Position numbers and translations under genes: made by a program | NCBI RefSeq assembly: GCF_027213645.1 | Contig: NZ_JAPWGL010000005.1 | Location: 248,001 to 312,000 of the forward strand | DNA from: Pedobacter rhodius | Lineage (GTDB): Bacteria > Bacteroidota > Bacteroidia > Sphingobacteriales > Sphingobacteriaceae | Direction of reading: 5' to 3' | Length of the DNA stretch: 64,000 nt | In this document: positions 25,804 through 33,254 of the stretch, one piece after another | How the letters are laid out: each line of letters starts with the position of its first letter | How positions within the stretch are numbered: position 1 is the first letter of the stretch | Notes under the pieces: model-generated | Told to the model about the DNA's origin: nothing | What the model saw: only the letters and a program-made list of their open reading frames with translations | Databases searched by the model: none

Positions 25804-25849
25804 AGCGTTGACAACTTTCTGGCAATATTTCTAAAAAGTTGTCAACGCT
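25804..25849. repeat. 15-bp perfect inverted repeat behind pruA
   Basis: AGCGTTGACAACTTT (25804-25818) and its exact reverse complement (25835-25849) are separated by 16 bases, 11 bases past the pruA stop. It has no T-run of its own; it probably folds at the 3' end of the pruA mRNA ahead of the terminator at 25759-25792. Confidence 0.75.
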
Positions 25850-25860
25850 TAACTTAATGA

Positions 25861-27495
25861 TTAATCTTCAGCCAAAAACGGATAGCGATAATCAGTCGGT
25901 GATTCGAAAACTTCTTTAATTGTACGCGGGGAAACCCAGCGCAATAAGTTAATCATTGAACCTGCTTTGTCATTCGTACCCGAACCTCTGGCGCCACCAA
26001 AAGGTTGTTGACCAACAACCGCTCCAGTACATTTATCGTTAATGTAAAAGTTACCAGCCGAGTTGCGTAAAGCATAACTTGCCTTATCAATCGCATAACG
26101 GTCTTGTGCAATTAAAGCACCGGTTAAAGCATATGGTGATGTTGTATCAATTACCTCCAAAATCGAATCAAAATCTTGGTCTGCATAAACATAAACTGTT
26201 AAAACAGGGCCAAATAATTCTTCACACATGGTGGTATATTTCGGATCGTTAACCACTAAAACAGTTGGCTCAACGAAATAGCCCTTACTTTTATCGTAGT
26301 TGCCGCCGGCAATAACCTCAACGCCTTCGTCTTTCTTCGCCTGGTCGATGTATTTTGCTAATTTATCAAAAGAACGCTCATCGATAACGGCATTAATGAA
26401 GTTGGTAAAATCTTCAGTTCCGCCCATTTTAAATGTAGCCAAATCACGTAACATTTGTTCTTTAATTTCCGGCCAAAGGCTTTCTGCAATGTAAACGCGG
26501 CTTGCAGCTGAACATTTTTGTCCCTGGTATTCAAAAGCACCACGAACAATTGCCGTGCTTGCAATATTGGTTTGTGCAGACGGGTGAACCAGGATAAAAT
26601 CCTTTCCACCTGTTTCACCAACAATACGAGGATAAGACTTGTATTTGTGGATGTTTGTACCTATCGTTTTCCAGATTTCCTGAAATACTTTGGTAGAACC
26701 TGTAAAATGAATACCTGCGAAATCAGGGTGATTGAAAATTACATCACCGGTTTCCGGTCCGTCAGCGTAAACTAAGTTTACAACACCATCAGGTAAGCCG
26801 GCCTCACGGAAAATTTCCATTAAAAGGTTAGCTGCGTAAACTTGTGTGTCTGCAGGCTTCCAAATCACAACATTCCCCATCATCGCTGCCGAAGCTGGTA
26901 GGTTAGCCGCAATAGCTGTAAAGTTGAAAGGTGTTAATGCGAAAACAAAACCTTCCAGGGGGCGCTGTTCTACACGATTCCAGCTGCCGCGAGGTGAAAC
27001 AGGAGGTTGTTGTTTATAAATGTCAGACATGTAACTCACGTTAAAACGTAAGAAATCAATCAGTTCGCAAGCGGCATCAATTTCTGCCTGGTATGCATTT
27101 TTGCTTTGACCTAACATCGTCGCCGCATTTAATTTATAACGGTATTTGCCGGCAATTAAATCGGCAGCCTTTAAAAAGATGGCCGCTCTGTGTTCCCAGG
27201 AAAGGTTTTCCCAGTCTTCCTTTGCAGCAAGTGCTGCATCGATTGCCTGTTGGATATGCGTTTTATCGCCAATGCTATATTGGGCTAAAATATGTTGATG
27301 ATCATGCGGCGGAACAACTTTACCTTTTTTGGTTGTATGAATTTGTGCGCCGCCGATATACATCGGGATGTCTTGCTGGTGTGACCGGGCTTCAGCCAAT
27401 GCTTCTTTTAAAAGTGCACGTTCTTTACTGCCTGGGCCATAATTTAATATAGGTTCGTTTACCGGAGTGGGTACGTTAAAAAATCCTTTAAGCAT
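25861..27495 (-). CDS. pruA: L-glutamate gamma-semialdehyde dehydrogenase
   Basis: A 544-residue NAD-dependent aldehyde dehydrogenase that oxidises glutamate gamma-semialdehyde (from proline breakdown) to glutamate. The N-terminus FNVPTPVNEPILNYGPGSKER is distinctive for P5C dehydrogenases. Catalytic residues are visible: Glu in RIVGETGGKDFI, Cys in FEYQGQKCSAASRVY, and the FTGSTKVFQEIW nucleotide-binding loop. GQQPFGGARGSGTNDKAG near the C-terminus matches as well. It has a consensus promoter (27518-27545) and a strong terminator, so it is a single-gene unit. The proline dehydrogenase is not in the window. Confidence 0.95.
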   Translation of the reverse strand: MLKGFFNVPTPVNEPILNYGPGSKERALLKEALAEARSHQQDIPMYIGGAQIHTTKKGKVVPPHDHQHILAQYSIGDKTHIQQAIDAALAAKEDWENLSWEHRAAIFLKAADLIAGKYRYKLNAATMLGQSKNAYQAEIDAACELIDFLRFNVSYMSDIYKQQPPVSPRGSWNRVEQRPLEGFVFALTPFNFTAIAANLPASAAMMGNVVIWKPADTQVYAANLLMEIFREAGLPDGVVNLVYADGPETGDVIFNHPDFAGIHFTGSTKVFQEIWKTIGTNIHKYKSYPRIVGETGGKDFILVHPSAQTNIASTAIVRGAFEYQGQKCSAASRVYIAESLWPEIKEQMLRDLATFKMGGTEDFTNFINAVIDERSFDKLAKYIDQAKKDEGVEVIAGGNYDKSKGYFVEPTVLVVNDPKYTTMCEELFGPVLTVYVYADQDFDSILEVIDTTSPYALTGALIAQDRYAIDKASYALRNSAGNFYINDKCTGAVVGQQPFGGARGSGTNDKAGSMINLLRWVSPRTIKEVFESPTDYRYPFLAED

Positions 27496-27517
27496 ATTTT
27501 ATTTTTTATGATTTGGG

Positions 27518-27545
27518 CAAAGATAGGGCTTTTTGAGGGATGCAA
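27518..27545 (-). promoter_or_regulatory. promoter of pruA
   Basis: On the minus strand TTG (27543-27545), a 17-base spacer and TATCTTTG (27518-27525) match the Bacteroidota promoter consensus exactly, 22 bases before the pruA start codon. Confidence 0.82.
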
Positions 27546-27601
27546 TTCTATTCTTCTGTAAAGAAAATAGGGCAAACGTTTGTGTTAATTTAAAATGGGA
27601 T

Positions 27602-28150
27602 TTAACTGTTAAAAACAATTCTTACATAATTTCCATGATGACTTACCGATGTATCATGGATAGTTTTTCCATGTGTATTTTTTATTTCCGGCAAGCCGGA
27701 TTCATTGTAATAAATTTGATAACCACTGGTTTGGCTGTTGAAAAGACTAAGGTAATTTGAATGATAAGGATTTTGCCATTCATTTAGATTTTTAAAAAAT
27801 AAAGAATTATCAGTCGCAATTGTATGTATAAAATCACTGCTGATTTCAGATGCTGTTAAAAATTTCAAAGTATCATATTTAACAAACCCTTTTGCAGTTT
27901 TATTATTTAATTCTAAAATTTGGCACTGAAAAGATATAGGGTTAAAAAGTCTTTTATTCGTTGTCCTGTTGTGGATTTTGTATGCCGCCTCTTTCATACT
28001 CCATAACAGCCACACCGTCACATCAGGATTTTCTGCCAATGAAATCAGCTTTTGTTCTTCTCCCGTAAAAATCTTATCAAGGTAGTTTTTTCGTCTCCAG
28101 TTACTTTGAATTTTAGCCAGGTTTAAATCTACAACATCGTTACCCAGCAT
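27602..28150 (-). CDS. 4'-phosphopantetheinyl transferase (cluster-linked)
   Basis: A 182-residue member of the phosphopantetheinyl transferase superfamily, which moves the phosphopantetheine arm of coenzyme A onto a carrier-protein serine. The metal-binding start MLGNDVVDL and the second motif WSMKEAAYK (Asp and Lys-Glu pair) are visible; the short form fits AcpS/Sfp-like half-size proteins. The start at 28150 is chosen because GNDVVDL is the family's first conserved element; an ATG 21 bases upstream is possible. It overlaps the acyl carrier protein gene by 11 bases, so it most probably activates that ACP. It is the last gene of the type III PKS operon. Confidence 0.85.
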   Translation of the reverse strand: MLGNDVVDLNLAKIQSNWRRKNYLDKIFTGEEQKLISLAENPDVTVWLLWSMKEAAYKIHNRTTNKRLFNPISFQCQILELNNKTAKGFVKYDTLKFLTASEISSDFIHTIATDNSLFFKNLNEWQNPYHSNYLSLFNSQTSGYQIYYNESGLPEIKNTHGKTIHDTSVSHHGNYVRIVFNS

Positions 28151-28400
28151 TTGCCTGTAATTTGCTTTCAATAACTTCTATAGTCGCTTTTACGGTAAGC
28201 ATTTTTGCCATCGAATCGTTATCAATTTCAATTTTGAATTTCTCTTCGATATCGAGAATGATATCAACTAAATTTGCAGAATTTATTTTGAGGTCTTTAA
28301 TAAAGTCTGTGTTTTCTCCTACACGCTCCAAAGCAGATTTTTCTTCGGTATAAGGTGTAATAATTGTAATCAGTTCCTCAATTAGATGTTGTTTATCCAT
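28140..28400 (-). CDS. acyl carrier protein (cluster-linked)
   Basis: An 86-residue, four-helix carrier protein. The phosphopantetheine site is Ser41 in LKINSANLVDI, where most primary ACPs have DSL; helix II then continues as IILDIEEKFKIEI, acidic as usual. This atypical NSA motif sets it apart from housekeeping AcpP. It overlaps the ketosynthase gene by 8 bases upstream and the PPTase gene by 11 bases downstream. Likely it carries the growing acyl chain that will prime the type III PKS. Confidence 0.88.
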   Translation of the reverse strand: MDKQHLIEELITIITPYTEEKSALERVGENTDFIKDLKINSANLVDIILDIEEKFKIEIDNDSMAKMLTVKATIEVIESKLQANAG

Positions 28401-29673
28401 TTTTATATTTTTTAAAAATTACACAGGCATTGATATCTCCAAATCCAAAACTGGCCTTTGCTAAAATATCAAATTGGTTGTGGATTAACTTTTGAGGGAT
28501 GCGGTTTTTGTCAATCATTGAACTGATTTCCGGATTTAAATCCTCGCAATTAATATTAGGAAATATAAAACCCTCATAAAGTTCCAGAATTGAAGCGACA
28601 CATTCTATGCTCCCGGATGCACTTATGCAATGGCCAATCATGCCTTTTAAAGAATTTATGTAGGGAAAGTTACCTGAAGAAGCGCCTAATGCATTTTTCC
28701 AGTTTTCGATTTCCAGCGCATCTTTTGATGTTGCCGTAAGGTGTCCGTTTACCACTTCGATTGCATCGGAGCGAATTCCTGAACTTTCAATAGCCAGCTT
28801 AATACAGCGCTGTACGGCAACCGGATTTGGCGCAGTCATGGTTCCAAGGCCCCGTTGACCACCGGAGTTTATATGTCCGCCTAATACCTCGGCGTAAATT
28901 TTGGCATTTCTGTTTAAAGCAGATTCCAGCGATTCTAAAACCAAAGCGCCTGCGCCACTTCCGGGTACAAAACCACTTGCCGTTAAACTCATCGGGCGAC
29001 TTCCTTTCTCCGGTTCATTATTATGTTTGAACGTGCAAACTTTCATTGCATCAAATCCGCCCCAAATGTAAGGCCCGCTGTCGCTTGTACTTCCAGCCAG
29101 CATTCTTTTAGCTTGTCCGGATTTAATTCTTTCAAAAGCCAGTAAAATACTTTCAGTACCCGTTGCACAGGCCGAGGAATTTGTCGTTACCTGGTTTCCC
29201 AAGCCCAGTTTTCCGCTAATAAAAGCACTAACACCACTGGCCATGGTTTGTACCACAACAGAACTTCCGAGTTTTCGGATGTCCATATCATCAATTTTAT
29301 TTATCGCCCAGCGAAATTTATCTATTCCCGATGTGCCTGTTCCAAATATGGTTCCGCTGTCCCAGTCGGGTTCATCATCCGTATTCCTTTCCAAACCGGC
29401 ATCTGCCCAGGCATCTAAACCGGCTATTACACCATAGGTAATTCCAGTACTGTTTAAATTTCTTAATTCAAGTGGTGTGAAATACCGTAAAATTCTTTCT
29501 TCGTCGAATTCGGGCATCCCGGCAATTTGACACGAAAACCCAAGTCTTTCCAACTCCGGCTGATGTTTTATTCCGGAGATACCATTCTTTATTGCATCTG
29601 TGAAATCAGGAATCGTTGTTCCGTTTGGCGCACAAATACCAAGACCAGTGATTACAACACGATTGTTATCCAT
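28393..29673 (-). CDS. FabF-like beta-ketoacyl-ACP synthase (cluster-linked)
   Basis: A 426-residue condensing enzyme of the KAS I/II family. The catalytic Cys169 is in SSACATGTES, His311 in VNGHLTATS and His348 in SLKGMIGHCISASG with Lys343, so the Cys-His-His set is complete. The His311 loop reads GHLT rather than the usual AHGT, a departure seen in specialised KS clades. It would elongate an acyl-ACP with malonyl units. It overlaps the dehydratase gene and the ACP gene by 8 bases each. Together with them it forms a dedicated chain-building unit; ketoreductase and enoyl reductase are missing here and would come from primary fatty-acid synthesis. Confidence 0.9.
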   Translation of the reverse strand: MDNNRVVITGLGICAPNGTTIPDFTDAIKNGISGIKHQPELERLGFSCQIAGMPEFDEERILRYFTPLELRNLNSTGITYGVIAGLDAWADAGLERNTDDEPDWDSGTIFGTGTSGIDKFRWAINKIDDMDIRKLGSSVVVQTMASGVSAFISGKLGLGNQVTTNSSACATGTESILLAFERIKSGQAKRMLAGSTSDSGPYIWGGFDAMKVCTFKHNNEPEKGSRPMSLTASGFVPGSGAGALVLESLESALNRNAKIYAEVLGGHINSGGQRGLGTMTAPNPVAVQRCIKLAIESSGIRSDAIEVVNGHLTATSKDALEIENWKNALGASSGNFPYINSLKGMIGHCISASGSIECVASILELYEGFIFPNINCEDLNPEISSMIDKNRIPQKLIHNQFDILAKASFGFGDINACVIFKKYKNG

Positions 29674-30112
29674 GAGGTTTAGAGATTAACATGCCCGAAA
29701 TAGTTCCTTTACAAATAACTTCGCCCGAAACATTCTCCATTTTCACTTTACAGCTTAATTTATTAAATCGAAAATAAAGCTTTTCACTGGTTACAATTAC
29801 TTTTTCGCCAGGGTACACGGGTTTCAGAAAATCAATTGAATTAGAGGTCATCGCCAGCGATATTTTAGCCTCATCAGATGCATCTTTCAATAGGTACAAT
29901 CCCAAACAGACCAAACCAATTTGTGCCATGGTTTCCGTTAAGATGACTGCCGGAGTAACAGGATAATCCTTGAAATGGCTTTCATAAAAATAAGAATCAG
30001 CAGCGTAGGTATATTCGCCAGCAACACCATTTTCATCTATATGTAACAGCTCATCAACAAACCGAAAAGATTTGCCGTATGGAAGTTTATGTAATATATC
30101 TTCCTTTAACAT
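29666..30112 (-). CDS. FabZ-like 3-hydroxyacyl-ACP dehydratase (cluster-linked)
   Basis: A 148-residue hot-dog-fold protein. His46 in ESHFKDYP and Glu60 in ILTETMAQIG have the 14-residue spacing of the FabZ catalytic His/Glu pair, and KPVYPGEKVIVTSEKLYFRFNKL matches the C-terminal strands. It would dehydrate 3-hydroxyacyl-ACP to the enoyl form. It starts one base after the type III PKS stop and overlaps the ketosynthase start by 8 bases. Dehydratase activity is well supported by the two residues; chain length is not known. Confidence 0.87.
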   Translation of the reverse strand: MLKEDILHKLPYGKSFRFVDELLHIDENGVAGEYTYAADSYFYESHFKDYPVTPAVILTETMAQIGLVCLGLYLLKDASDEAKISLAMTSNSIDFLKPVYPGEKVIVTSEKLYFRFNKLSCKVKMENVSGEVICKGTISGMLISKPHG

Positions 30113-30113
30113 C

Positions 30114-31166
30114 TTACCATTGTAAAAGGATTCTTTGCGCAGAAAACCCCGGACCGAAACTCAGCATTAATCCTTTTTCTCCTGACGCGGGTTTTTTATC
30201 CATGATGCGTTCCAATACATATAAAACAGTTGCGCTGCTCATATTACCATAAAGTCTTAAAACTTCTTTGGTTTCATCTATATTTTTACCAAGCTTACCA
30301 AATAATTCTTCCACAACCTGTATGATTTTTTTTCCGCCGGGATGAAAAATAAGATGGTCAATGGCCATAATTTCTAAATCATTTTTGGCTAAAAAAGGAT
30401 GGATAATCGCCGGAAAATGCGAAGCAATTGTTTCGGGAACCTCAACATCCAAAACCATTTGTAAGCCGGTATTGGTTAATTTAAATCCCATCATTTCTTC
30501 AGCATCGTAGAAGTGATACATTTCTTCGGCGAGAATTTCGGGGCCATGATCTGCCTCATCCGAACTAAGTAATACACAAGCCGCACCATCACCAAAAATG
30601 GCTGCACTAACTACATTAGCCATAGAAAAATCATTAAGCTGAAAAGTTGCGGTGGGTGATTCAACGGCAACAACCGCCGCCCGTTTTCCAGGGTTGGCTT
30701 TGAGAAAATTTTTAGCATAAATTATTCCTGAAACACCTGCAGCGCAACCCATTTCTGTTACAGGTAAACGCACAATATCCTGACGTAGTTTTAATTCATT
30801 AATCAGATAGGCATCTAAAGAAGGAATCATGATACCGGTACAACTAACTGTAATAATATAATCTAAATCCTGAGGTTTCCAATTTGCATTTTCCAATGCA
30901 TTTTGCAGGCATTTTTTACCCAATTTTATGCCTTCCCTGATGTATATATTGTTTCTTTCCTCAAAGCTTAAATCACTGAATACTTCTTCGGGCGACATTA
31001 TCGAATAGCGTTTGTCTACAGCCGCCCCTTCAAAAATCTTTTTCACTTTCCTTATAAATCGTTCATCCTGATCCTTTAACCAGCTATCTAAAAAAGGTAA
31101 AATAGCTTCTGTTGCCCGCCAGAATTCGGGTAATGCTTTACCAACTGCTTTTATTCTAACACTCAT
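30114..31166 (-). CDS. type III polyketide synthase (chalcone/stilbene synthase family)
   Basis: A 350-residue homodimeric condensing enzyme that extends an acyl starter with malonyl-CoA and cyclises the product. The triad is complete: Cys141 in EMGCAAGVSG, His275 in IFHPGGKKI, Asn308 in YGNMSSATVL. The C-terminal SFGPGFSAQ is the GFGPG loop of the family. Bacterial relatives such as SrsA, BpsA and ArsB/ArsC make alkylresorcinols or alkylpyrones from fatty acyl starters. Here it overlaps the methyltransferase gene by four bases (ATGA) and is followed by dehydratase, KS, ACP and PPTase genes. A fatty-acyl starter made on the adjacent ACP is the simplest model; the product is unproven. Confidence 0.93.
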   Translation of the reverse strand: MSVRIKAVGKALPEFWRATEAILPFLDSWLKDQDERFIRKVKKIFEGAAVDKRYSIMSPEEVFSDLSFEERNNIYIREGIKLGKKCLQNALENANWKPQDLDYIITVSCTGIMIPSLDAYLINELKLRQDIVRLPVTEMGCAAGVSGIIYAKNFLKANPGKRAAVVAVESPTATFQLNDFSMANVVSAAIFGDGAACVLLSSDEADHGPEILAEEMYHFYDAEEMMGFKLTNTGLQMVLDVEVPETIASHFPAIIHPFLAKNDLEIMAIDHLIFHPGGKKIIQVVEELFGKLGKNIDETKEVLRLYGNMSSATVLYVLERIMDKKPASGEKGLMLSFGPGFSAQRILLQW

Positions 31167-31876
31167 ATCGTTTTAATTATCCATTGGTAGCGAAATGCCC
31201 ATTTCCATTTAATATAACTGAATTTCAGGTTTAACTGTTTGGCGTATTTCATTAAATCTGCTCGCTTAAATCCCCGTAAAATAGATACGAGACCATCTTC
31301 CCTCGACATATCGTTTAACTTAAAAACAAAACACAGTGCTTTGAAAAGGTAATAGGCCAACGCACTCCTCTGCAAATCATTAATTACCAGACCCATTTTT
31401 GCCGAATGTTTGAATTTTTCAAGTAAGCTAATGATTTCCTCATCTTTAAAATGGTGTAATGTCAGGGTGCAAATAAAAATATCGCATGGTTGTTCTACTG
31501 TTAAATTGTCAAAAATATCACCGCATTCATAGGAAATGTTATCGTAACGGCCTGATAAATTTTCAGCGTGTTTTATGGTAAATTTATTGGCATCTATTCC
31601 CTTTAAAATAAAATTTAAGCCTCTTCTTTTTGCGTAACCGGCTAAAGCCCTCAACATGTCCCCGTTGCCACAGCCAATATCTGTAATACGTATAGGTTCA
31701 TCTTTTGGTTTGTTTTTGATTAAAAATTCAATGCCATTAAGCGTAACCTTGTTGCCGCCTAACAATTGGTTAATCCGTGCAATTTTATCCAGTGCATCTC
31801 TTAAAATTTCGCCTTCCATCTGGAAATCATCCATTAGTTCGGGCGCATTGCTTCTAAATTTTGTATTTATGGCCAT
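31163..31876 (-). CDS. SAM-dependent methyltransferase (type III PKS cluster)
   Basis: A 237-residue class I methyltransferase. Motif I ITDIGCGNGDML (residues 64-75) binds S-adenosylmethionine, and FILKGIDANKFTIKHAENL, CGDIFDNL and CDIFICTLTLHHFKDEE give the following motifs. It overlaps the flavoprotein gene by one base (TAATG) and the type III PKS gene by four. In the srs cluster of Streptomyces a methyltransferase next to a type III PKS methylates a phenolic lipid; the same role is inferred here. O- or C-methylation cannot be decided. Confidence 0.87.
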   Translation of the reverse strand: MAINTKFRSNAPELMDDFQMEGEILRDALDKIARINQLLGGNKVTLNGIEFLIKNKPKDEPIRITDIGCGNGDMLRALAGYAKRRGLNFILKGIDANKFTIKHAENLSGRYDNISYECGDIFDNLTVEQPCDIFICTLTLHHFKDEEIISLLEKFKHSAKMGLVINDLQRSALAYYLFKALCFVFKLNDMSREDGLVSILRGFKRADLMKYAKQLNLKFSYIKWKWAFRYQWIIKTI

Positions 31877-33009
31877 TAACGGGAAATTGGAATGGGTTGC
31901 CCATGAGTATATTTAATTAATTTATTCAAAACAAAGGGCATTCTGCTAAGAGAATTCATTGCAAAATTTTCCAGTGTCTCATTTCTTAACAGGGAAGTTA
32001 ATAGTCGTCCTGTTTTTAAACGGGTTCTGAATATGCTTTTCCAGTTTGCCGTATATTTTTTTTCCAACTCAATTCTTGATGAAATTTCTCCTTTAAAATA
32101 TTTATTTAAAAGTTCGGATAAGATTTTACCACTATGAATAGCCATTGCCATGCCATTACCGCAAAGCGGATGTATTAATCCTGCTGTATCTCCAATCATT
32201 AAAATATGATTAAACACAGGTTCTTTTGCATCAAAAGATATCTGGCTAATGGTTAAAGGGGCATCAAAAATCATTTCTGATTTTTCGAATATGTTTTTAA
32301 GGTATTGGTTTTTGTAAAGTACATTTTCCTGGTAGGCAGCGATATTTTTATGCTTTTTAAAGCTTTCGTAGTCGGCTAAATAGCAGATATTTAATACATC
32401 ATTTTCAACCTTGGAAATCCCGCAATAACCCCCTTTAAAATTATTCAGACTTACCAAGTTATCCGGGAAATCTGAAGTGTAATGTGCCTTAACGGCTAAG
32501 TATTCTGATTTTTTACTAATAAATTTACGTTCTAATTTTACATCTATCGATGCCCGTTTACCATAAGCGCCAACAACATGGTTTGCCGTAAAAGCTTTGC
32601 CGGCAGCCGTTTCAATAATAAATTGATTATCCAAGTAATTTATATTAACAACGGTATCCTGAAAGATGTTTACACCCCGGTTAATTGCGCTGCGGTATAA
32701 AAAATCGTCGAGTGCATACCTGCTCAAACCCCAGCCGCCTAAAGGTAGTGTTGTGGTAACAGATTTATCCGAGCTCGATGTGAACTGTAAATTGGTAATT
32801 GATGCAGGCCATAAATCCTTCAGGTTTAGATTCAGCCAGCTGAGGTAAGGCAAAACCTCGTTGGAGATATATTCCCCACAAACTTTATGATGCGGGTAAG
32901 TGTTTTTCTCAATCAACGTAACATTTAACCCCAGTTTATTCAGATGAAGTGCAGCTGTTAAACCTGCTAATCCACCACCAATAATTAAAATTTCTGATTC
33001 TAGTGGCAT
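31876..33009 (-). CDS. NAD(P)/FAD-dependent oxidoreductase (geranylgeranyl-reductase-like; type III PKS cluster)
   Basis: A 377-residue flavoprotein and first gene of the cluster. The dinucleotide-binding GGGLAG is at residues 11-16, HHKVCGEYISNEVLPYL at about 40-57 is typical of the geranylgeranyl reductase/monooxygenase group, and IGDTAGLIHPLCGNGMAMA (from 272) contacts FAD. By analogy with the flavoprotein hydroxylase of Streptomyces srs loci it may oxidise the resorcinol ring, for instance towards a quinone; reduction of a lipid chain is the alternative. Followed at TAATG by the methyltransferase. A GTTAC palindrome lies 13 bases before its start codon. Confidence 0.87.
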   Translation of the reverse strand: MPLESEILIIGGGLAGLTAALHLNKLGLNVTLIEKNTYPHHKVCGEYISNEVLPYLSWLNLNLKDLWPASITNLQFTSSSDKSVTTTLPLGGWGLSRYALDDFLYRSAINRGVNIFQDTVVNINYLDNQFIIETAAGKAFTANHVVGAYGKRASIDVKLERKFISKKSEYLAVKAHYTSDFPDNLVSLNNFKGGYCGISKVENDVLNICYLADYESFKKHKNIAAYQENVLYKNQYLKNIFEKSEMIFDAPLTISQISFDAKEPVFNHILMIGDTAGLIHPLCGNGMAMAIHSGKILSELLNKYFKGEISSRIELEKKYTANWKSIFRTRLKTGRLLTSLLRNETLENFAMNSLSRMPFVLNKLIKYTHGQPIPISR

Positions 33010-33021
33010 ATAGGTGTAAGC

Positions 33022-33038
33022 ATGTTACAAGGTAACAT
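33022..33038. promoter_or_regulatory. candidate operator palindrome upstream of the PKS operon
   Basis: ATGTTAC and GTAACAT form a perfect 7-bp inverted repeat around AAG, 13 bases before the start of the flavoprotein gene on the minus strand. Its size and position fit a repressor site or a small leader hairpin; no regulator gene is adjacent. Confidence 0.4.
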
Positions 33039-33135
33039 TTTAATTTCACGTTTGTTGTGCATAAGATTAAATGCTGAAATTTTATCTGGAGACAATATTA
33101 TAAACGAATTTTAGAGATTCGGAAATTTAAAAATA

Positions 33136-33225
33136 ATGGATTTCTATAAAATTCTGACAAACCTTTCTAAAAGTTATGGGTTCATTTTAGCAGGCGTTGT
33201 GTTTGATAATGCCTGCTTTTTTTAA
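33136..33225 (+). ncRNA. candidate short transcript or 29-codon ORF ending in a terminator
   Basis: The plus strand between the divergent PKS operon and lpxK has a terminator (33188-33223) without any annotated plus-strand gene before it. A 29-codon frame starting ATGGATTTC at 33136 runs into the terminator and stops at 33223-33225. No good Shine-Dalgarno or promoter is visible, so this could be a small RNA, a small peptide gene or a relic. It is reported because the terminator is otherwise unexplained. Confidence 0.3.
33188..33223 (+). terminator. orphan intrinsic terminator before lpxK
   Basis: AGCAGGC and GCCTGCT pair across about 15 bases, and a run of seven T follows on the plus strand only. 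It lies upstream of the lpxK -7 box (33234-33241), so it would not terminate the lpxK transcript itself if that box is used. Confidence 0.75.
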
Positions 33226-33233
33226 ATTATCCC

Positions 33234-33241
33234 TATTTTTG
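33234..33241 (+). promoter_or_regulatory. -7 box of lpxK-punA-porin operon
   Basis: TATTTTTG matches TAnnTTTG exactly, 13 bases before the lpxK ATG. A TTG at ideal spacing is not seen. Confidence 0.6.
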
Positions 33242-33254
33242 AAAACACGACGGT

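Noticed and set aside
27602..33009. Reading the type III PKS locus as a flexirubin/dialkylresorcinol (DarA/DarB) or aryl-polyene cluster
   Set aside because: DarA/DarB-type genes, the ammonia-lyase, the multi-KS set and the acyltransferases of those clusters are absent, and the condensing enzyme is of the chalcone synthase family.
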